Below are positions 57,889 through 64,000 of a DNA stretch of 64,000 nucleotides, in pieces. Below the pieces are notes generated by a model that did not search any database, had not been told where the DNA came from, and saw nothing but the letters and a program-made list of their open reading frames with translations. Each line of letters begins with the position of its first letter. Position 1 is the stretch's first letter. Source of the DNA: Lycium barbarum (Eukaryota > Streptophyta > Magnoliopsida > Solanales > Solanaceae); the NCBI RefSeq assembly GCF_019175385.1, contig NC_083344.1, forward strand, positions 57,474,782 to 57,538,781. The letters are read 5' to 3'. The translations under genes were made by a program, and so were the position numbers.

Positions 57889-58413
57889 GAGGCGCCAAGG
57901 ATGGTATGTGATGACTTTATTCACCGAGTCCCATGGTGGGCCGGATATGATATATGACATTGATATGCATGTTTTGCATTTTATAAGACAAGTGTATTGG
58001 TATTTTGAAAGTCATACGTGTCTCCTGTAATTTCTATTTCAGTCATGATCCTCCTTATTGTGTTTCATGCGTTATATACTCAGTATATATCTCGTACTGA
58101 CCCCCTTTCTTCGGGGGGGGGGGGGGGGCTGCGTTTCATGCCCGCAGGTACAGATACTCGATTTGGTGATCCTCCTGCTTAGGATTTCCACTCAGCTGTC
58201 TTGGAGAGCTCCATTGTTCCGGAGCCTAGACTTTTGGTACAGATCTTTGATGTATATATATATATACATATATGTTTATCCAGGGGTACGACGGGGCCCT
58301 GTCTCGTCATATTTCACTATCGATACTCTTAGAGGTATGTAGACATATGTGTGGGTTGTGTATAAGTTTGTTCAGCTGTGTCTATACGATGTGCTATGGA
58401 TATGTTCGTCTAT

Positions 58414-58520
58414 AATGGCAGCCTTGTCGGCTTGCGTATGGCATTGATCTGTAATGGCAGCCTTGTCGGCTTGTGTATGGTATTGATATGTAGTGGCAGC
58501 CTTGTCGGCTTGCGTATCAT
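58414..58520 (+). repeat. 42-bp minisatellite, 2.5 copies, in V LTR
   Basis: ATGGCAGCCTTGTCGGCTTG, GTATGG(C/T)ATTGAT repeated with 42-bp period. AGCC-TTGTC-GGCT is a small inverted repeat found once or twice in most other LTRs here. Confidence 0.85.
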
Positions 58521-58722
58521 ATTATGTTTTGCTTAGTTGTGACTCCTCAGGAGACAGGTTATTTGGATATATATATATATATGATGACGTTATGAACCTT
58601 TGGAGTTCTTTTGCAAGTTTCCATATTGTTCATAGATTCAGTTTGACTATATCTAACAGGTACGTATGTGAGTGTCAGCTCGGGCACTAGTCATGACCCA
58701 TGGGGTTGGGTCGTGACAAAAG

Positions 58723-58734
58723 TGGTATCAGAGC
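58723..58734 (+). promoter_or_regulatory. Primer binding site of V
   Basis: TGGTATCAGAGC, 4 bases after the LTR; initiator tRNA-Met type. Confidence 0.95.
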
Positions 58735-58885
58735 AGTTCATCCTCGAAGTGTCTACAGACCGTGTCTAGTAGAATCTTTTTTATCGGTGTGTTGTACACC
58801 ACATCTATAAACAGGAAGCTACAGGACATTTAGGATATTATCTTTCCTTCTATCTTAGATCGTGCGATAGAGCCAGAACCTAGGA
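58735..58885 (+). other. Conserved untranslated leader of V
   Basis: GTGTCTAGTAGAATC, CACCACATCTATAAACAGG, CATTTAGGATATTATC, TCTTAGATCGTGCGATAGAG: very close to the R8 leader. Confidence 0.7.
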
Positions 58886-58935
58886 AAGATTGTTTCTGAC
58901 CTCTTTTCCTATAGGTAGGTGCAGATTGGCGAGAA

Positions 58936-59403
58936 ATGAAAAGGTCAGCTTCAGATAGTGGGGGTGCTAAGAAGGCCCCTAGAGTAAGTTCAGGACCCCA
59001 GGCTCCAGGACCGAGCAGGAGGAGCCTCAGTTATTCTATCGAGACTGACCCTTCGGAGGACCCAGCGACAATTCCTCCAGAGTTTTTGATATCCAGGGAG
59101 GCGGTCCCCGAGGCCGTACTAGTTGCTCCTATGGCAGAGCACCACGTTAGACCGGCTACCCCGGTAAGTGTTACAGATTACTCCAGCCCCCTATCCTGGT
59201 CGTCGGTAAACCAGGAGTTGCCCGGTTATCCACATTCCCCGAACTCGGATGAGGAAGATGATGAAGGCCAGACGAGTAGATGGCGGGCAGATGATGACGA
59301 GGAGACACTCCACCTTATAGATCACCAGATCAGACTAGAGACCGATCGACTACAGGTATATGAGACTTTATTGAAATTTCCTATGTATGTGCATTTGCTA
59401 TAG
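58936..59403 (+). CDS. ORF of 155 codons in V, unknown function
   Basis: The ATG follows GCAGATTGGCGAGAA at the position where R8 has its gag start. The protein has a basic Ser/Pro/Gly-rich N-terminus (residues 2-30, MKRSASDSGGAKKAP), a Pro-rich middle, a very acidic stretch (104-123, NSDEEDDE ... DDDEE) and a possible helix (124-147). No zinc knuckle or Gag core. The composition and position would fit a diverged or truncated Gag N-terminus, or a separate small protein of this non-autonomous family. R5 has no equivalent frame at this place, which speaks against strong conservation. Not recognised. Confidence 0.45.
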   Translation: MKRSASDSGGAKKAPRVSSGPQAPGPSRRSLSYSIETDPSEDPATIPPEFLISREAVPEAVLVAPMAEHHVRPATPVSVTDYSSPLSWSSVNQELPGYPHSPNSDEEDDEGQTSRWRADDDEETLHLIDHQIRLETDRLQVYETLLKFPMYVHLL

Positions 59404-62400
59404 ATTATTACCTAATAAGCGGCGAGCGGAAATCAAAGGGGCAGACAACCAAGTATTTATAAGTAACAGCGACCAAGGTGTTCCCATCGTCATGGGAATT
59501 TTAAAATCTAGGATAGAAGGTAGTTATACATGCAGGTGAAGGTTGGATATCGAGGTTACGTTATGAGAATTTGTATATACAGAATGGCAAACTGGCCATC
59601 ATCAAGGTAAGTAATGGTAAGTATAATAGGAAAATGGATTGAATGTGTATATATATTGTTGATAAGTTCAGTTATAAGGTGTGCACATAAGAAGCTAAAG
59701 GGATCAGTAACGGTAAGCAGAATATATGTTAGATATAGTGTGAATGTTGCAGGTATGATTGAAACCTACAGTTAAAGATTGAAAGGGAAAGTATAACAGG
59801 TACAGTTGAGTTGGACATACGAGGTAAGTTATCATTTTCATAATGTTGTTGATATTGGGAGCCCTGTGTGGCTATGATATGATATAATATATATGTATGT
59901 ATGTTGGCCCTGTGAGGCATTGTTGGTATTTCCTGCGTGCAGGTTTTGGGATAGTAAGAAATACAGAGGAAACTCTGCCAAAATTTTTCTAGAAATAAAA
60001 AGAGAATGAGATATAGGCTCGTAAAAAGTCTTGAAAGGTCATGTCAACAGTAATGATAAGCTTTGACTAAGTTGCGAGTACGGCTGACTTCGAGAAATAA
60101 GTTAATCGTTGAATTGATGGTAATAGTAATTATGAGGTCGATATCGATATGGTAAAAAGGATGCTAGGACAATTTGGAAGGGCTTGTGATAATAAAGATA
60201 ATTTAGAAAGGGCTGGCAAATCTTAATAGGGTGTTATATTGAGGTGTCAACTGATTGATCAGCAGGGATAAATTATGACGAGTTATAGTTAAAAGGAATA
60301 ATAGTATGATTGAGACAAGAGTACGGAGGAGGAAGAATCGTGACGAATACGAATGTATTGATAAGACAACTTGTGAGGTATTAAGGCTAAGATTGACCAG
60401 AAAGGGTAAAAGGTTAAGAAGTGTTACACTATAGGATTGATTACGAACAGGATATAATGTGAATATAATAAGGATTGTTATGAAAGTGAGTAAAGCCTAG
60501 CGCGGAAGTGACTAAAAGATATGACGTGATCTATGTGACTAAATTATAAAGGCGAGCTATAGAACGAATAAGAAAAACTTGTAAAGTTTTTCTATAAGTA
60601 AAGTTCAGAATAAAGACTATGTGATAACGGGAGTGATAGCGAGCACAAGAGAAGAAGGAGTTAATCGAAGGAAGGGAATAAGAAGAAAGCGAGATAACAG
60701 TGCAGTAATAGGTTATGACACGTATAGCCAAGAAAACGAGTAACATAAGTGACGGAACTGTGAAAGACCAAACTAGAGAAAAATTAGCAACGAGGTAGAA
60801 TGAGTGCTAGAAAATGATTGGGATGCTAAGAACAAATAGGGATGAACAGAATACGTTTGAAAAAGAGAAGGGGATTATGCAGGAGTAGTGTTTTCCGAGG
60901 GATACAGAGGTAGCATGAGATTCCTCGTGCACAGAATAAAAGATGGACATAGACTGGAGAAATGGTAAGGGAAATATATAGCAACGAACTTAAAAGTGTA
61001 GTACGACGACAAGGTGATAAGATAAGACCATTATTAAGACGAAATTGATATGATTTTGAGTATGTTAGAAGTCAATGTTGGGCACACAACAAGGGTGAAA
61101 GAGCATAAGGCATACAGGACTACTGCATGTATATGACTTCGCCTCGGAAATAGTGAAATCCTTAAAGGACAAGGACTGTAGGCCTGAGGAACAAATAATG
61201 TATTGTAAATTTGTTAAAGGGAATAGATGATATAGGTCGGGATAAAGGTAATATTACAAGAGAACTTTGGACACTTATCATCGGAATATACGTGCTACCT
61301 AATGGAGAATTTGGAACGACTACAAGTAATTATTGATTGGAGTAAGTGGAATATGGCCTTGGATGAGTTGCTACATTGGTTGGATTACTCGATTACGGAT
61401 TATCATATGAGATTTTGTACTATACATAGAAAGGTTCTCGTCGCTTCGAGATTTTGTTAAGGTTTTGTACGTGGATAATCAAAGTTATAAATTATAAAGA
61501 AAAGATATGGAAATGGTACAGTATACCAAGTGAGTTGGAAAAAGGATTAGATGAATTTGAGATTGGAAATAGGGACTTAAAGCAGAATATAAACAGGTAA
61601 TGGTATAAGTACACCCTTAAGGGGGGAAGCGGGTGAGAGTAATGCAAATGTAAGATGGAAACAATTGACACTGCAATATTTGATATGAATACTCAAATTT
61701 CAAGTGAGATTCCTCGCTGAAACAAGTTAGTAAGATCTGAAAGCCAACAATAAACGGATAGAAGTCAGGATGGTATTTGAGATAAGACCGAGGATCATCT
61801 GTAAAGATCTTGGATAATATGACATTAAAAAGTAGATGATTATAAAAAGAAAGAATACGACAGGAGAATGGTAACGAGTAACTTAAGAGATATTATAAAG
61901 GATAGCAATGCTATACTAGATTAGAGGCTAAAGATTTTGGCAATAGAGTTGTGCGCTAATGATATTGCGACTTATAAGTAACAAAAAAAATCCCTATAGC
62001 AGGATACGATAAAATCAAAGGGGTGAATAAAAGAAGGGAAAGGAGTATGACAAGATAAGCTACGAGCGAGCGTTAGTACGGATGAGATATGTAAAGCATA
62101 ATGAACCAGGAGGAGGAAATATTATAACTAAGATTGGACATATTTTATACAAGTTGTACAAGAATAGCTATATAACCTACGAATATTTGTATGCTAAGAA
62201 TAAGACCAAGTGAATACATGATAAGAAGAGTGTGGTTGCGATATTTTGGATACATTAAGGAAAGGTGTAAGATGGTTTGAATCAAAGTACCGAGATAGGA
62301 TTAGTATTGGGGGCAAAAGCCATAGTTGAGCCCCGATATCAATTGAAAGATACACGAGAAGAATGTAAGGTCTGCATAAAGACTAGTGAGACGACGCTAA

Positions 62401-63448
62401 GGTATCTCTTGGGCTGATTTGAGCGCCTTCGCATATTCTTGTAAAGATTGCAACATAATGTGTGACAGAAAAACTAAGAACAAAATCTGAGTAAAAAGGC
62501 AATAGAAGAGTTTGAATCAAAAATAAAGAAACGACGCGAGATAATATGCCTAAAATGTTACAAGTTGGGTTAAGGGAAGTTGTGAAATGGTTTAACCGAG
62601 ACGATCAGAACAAGCGGGTTACTGGTTACTGGATGACAGTGAATTTATATGTAAAATCAAAAGAAATTCTTTCAGAATTATACCAGTTAATAATAGACAG
62701 ATCACAGAGCAGCTATGTGAAGTTATAATATGAGGGAACTCTAGCGCTACTTGATAGCCAACCCTAAAGATAGGGATCAAGAGCTAAAAAACAAAGTGAC
62801 AGTTAAAAACCTTTAAAAAGAAAGTCGGAAAGTGACACACGATGCTGAATATTCCAGAATACGGACTGTAATAGCAGAGCAAGGCAAGGTTATTAGAGTA
62901 AAATAATGTTACACCCTAGGAAATTTCATATTATTCGTAGAGTCTGCGAAGGGTCTACAAGTTACCAGAGGTATGAAATACTCCAAGGATTGTAAAGTCT
63001 AATAAATCGATGAGAGATGTCTGTGTGTTATAAGATCTTATTTAAAAATTAGAAGGTAAAGTGAAGTGAACGATACATCATCTTAAGGGAGTAACTATAG
63101 AAGAAGAAAGAGTCGAGTTATGACTAAGTGCACCATGAATACAAGTCCGAATCAATCAATGACAGTACAACTGAACAGTATACAGACAAGAGAGAGAGTA
63201 ACATTTCAGCGGAAGAGCTCGCGATACAACTGACAACCAACTGCAAAATAAGGACGAGAGTAAAGACAACGACGTGGAATTATTACCTCGAGAGGCGAGA
63301 GTAAGAGGGGATATTACGGGAATGGTTACTTAGAGACCTAGAATGCGTTATAGGGAATTAAAGGGAATCGACCAATGAAAGAGGCATATGAAGAGCATAA
63401 TTAAATAAGAGAACACTCGAAAAAGTATTGAGAGTCCAGGACCCGTTT
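59404..63448 (+). mobile_element. V internal region, purine-rich and non-coding
   Basis: About 4 kb rich in A and G with dense stops in all sense frames. Recognisable parts: a peptide-like stretch shared with R5 (about 59440-59530, VFIS.(S/G)D.GV) and the cassette at 59902-59995. Nothing else was recognised; no 5S-like word was found, unlike R5 and R6. The purine strand is the sense strand, as in R5. Confidence 0.6.
59902..59995 (+). repeat. LTR/interior cassette in V
   Basis: TGTTGGCCCTGTGAGGCATT, TTTCCTGCGTGCAGG, GGAAACTCTGCCAAAATTTT; same as in R8 LTRs and R5. Confidence 0.7.
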
Positions 63449-63484
63449 AACATTTGAGGACGAATTTTCTAAAGGGGGGAAGGA
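63449..63484 (+). promoter_or_regulatory. Pre-PPT hairpin and PPT of V
   Basis: AACATTTG, AGGA, CGAATTTT (63449-63468; one mismatch and one G-U pair), then AAAGGGGGGAAGGA (63471-63484) up to the 3' LTR. Confidence 0.85.
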
Positions 63485-64000
63485 TGTCATACCCCGTATT
63501 TTTGTACGTTGGATTATTCGTAAGTCAATCGACGTAAGTTCAAGGACTTTTGAACCCGATTTTTAATAAGTGCATGATTTGTTGTAAATTATAATTAGTG
63601 TAGAAATATTATTGGAGATTAGGGATTAATTAACCATGATTATATTATTAAGTGGGGATTATTTATTAATTAAGATTAATTAGGTTAGTTAATTAGGGAA
63701 TTAGGTGGGCCCCACCGAATTCTAATAAAAAAATATAAAAAAAATACAAATTGATGATTCATTGTGATAGAGCACGTATCCTATGGATGGACACCATATA
63801 TAAATCCATGTTGATGACTAATGTGGCTATTCATCTTTCATTTGCAAATTGTAGCTAAATTGAATAAAAAATAAAAAAAGGTGCAAAGCCATGGTTGCCA
63901 AGCTCTAGCTCTCGGCCATGGCAGCCCCTTTGTAAAAAACAAATCTTCTTCCTATTAAATTCCAAGGTATTTTACACGTCCAAGGAGGTGGTAGCAACAT
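63485..64000 (+). mobile_element. 3' LTR of V, first 516 bp
   Basis: Matches 56692-57206 with a few differences (an A-rich indel near 63730, another near 63865, scattered substitutions). Runs off the window. Confidence 0.92.

Larger units (their letters stand above)
56692..58718 (+). mobile_element. 5' LTR of V (2027 bp)
   Basis: Starts TGTCATACCCCGTATTTTTG, ends GGGTCGTGACA. It lacks the clear core block of the other families but keeps the ACCGAGTCCC repeats (57730-57940), the triple-hairpin module (about 58078-58147) with its G stem expanded to 16 G (58113-58128), and the terminal hairpins. Confidence 0.92.
56692..64000 (+). mobile_element. V: LARD-like LTR element, truncated by the window end
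   Basis: 5' LTR 56692-58718, PBS 58723-58734, leader, ORF of 155 codons, about 4 kb of purine-rich non-coding DNA, PPT 63471-63484, 3' LTR from 63485. Left flank TTTCG (56687-56691); the right TSD is outside. It has the same LTR family as solo LTR R4 and interior homology to R5. There is no gag core, RT or integrase, so mobilisation would be in trans. Confidence 0.9.

Noticed and set aside
62546..62728. 60-codon ORF near the end of the V interior
   Set aside because: Short, no recognised motif, in a stretch dense with stops; no counterpart seen in R5.

Overview
This window looks like plant (eudicot) intergenic heterochromatin, and I found no convincing host gene in it. It is almost entirely LTR retrotransposons of the Ty3/gypsy order. 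The tRNA-iMet type primer sites (TGGTATCAGAGC), the Tekay/Del-type chromodomain at the end of the one recognisable polyprotein, and the long LTRs (2-3 kb) starting TGTTATA(T/C)CCC and ending GGGTCGTGACA resemble Solanaceae elements. The family-level placement is inference from memory, not a search.

Main layout: a nest of insertions, each dated relative to the next by containment. From outside to inside: R1 (LTR fragment, 52505-52787) contains R2 (element whose 5' LTR is 50387-52499; its left end is outside the window). R2's internal region contains three separate insertions. The first is R3 (solo LTR 13794-50122, TSD ATAAT), which contains R4 (solo LTR 14569-48486, TSD TCAGT/TCGGT), which contains R5 (non-coding full-length element 15216-46615, TSD TGTCT), which contains R6 (gag-only element 19711-42225, TSD CATAC), which contains R7 (solo LTR 22125-36501), which contains R8 (complete gag-pol element 22657-33989, TSD CTAGT). 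The second is T1 (solo LTR 7223-12565) containing T2 (solo LTR 7675-10662, TSD AGTAC). The third is S1 (LTR 4971-7142), broken by S2 (older gypsy lineage, 2928-4970), broken in turn by S3 (LTR end 2826-2927), which is broken by S4 (LTR 1-2825). R7, R8, S2 and S3 read on the + strand; the others named here read on the - strand.

Right of the nest lie AT-rich DNA without recognisable features (52788-54147), a degraded LTR (U, from 54148), more AT-rich DNA, a 140-bp tandem repeat, and a + strand element V (56692 to beyond the window end). V, like R5, has a long purine-rich internal region that codes for little or nothing (LARD-like).

How the parts relate: R8 encodes Gag, protease, RT, RNase H, integrase and chromodomain, but carries three in-frame stops and one frameshift. 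R5, R6 and V lack pol and would have needed enzymes in trans. All five elements with a visible PBS share a related leader after it, and all LTRs share blocks (a GGGGAAATGCTGCC core, a splice-donor-like GGTATGTAAGGC, and a run of hairpins near the 3' end). The most interesting signals are 5S rRNA-derived sequences inside R5 and R6, hairpins near the LTR 3' end whose stems covary between families, and an AGGA-loop hairpin before the polypurine tract that recurs in an unrelated lineage.
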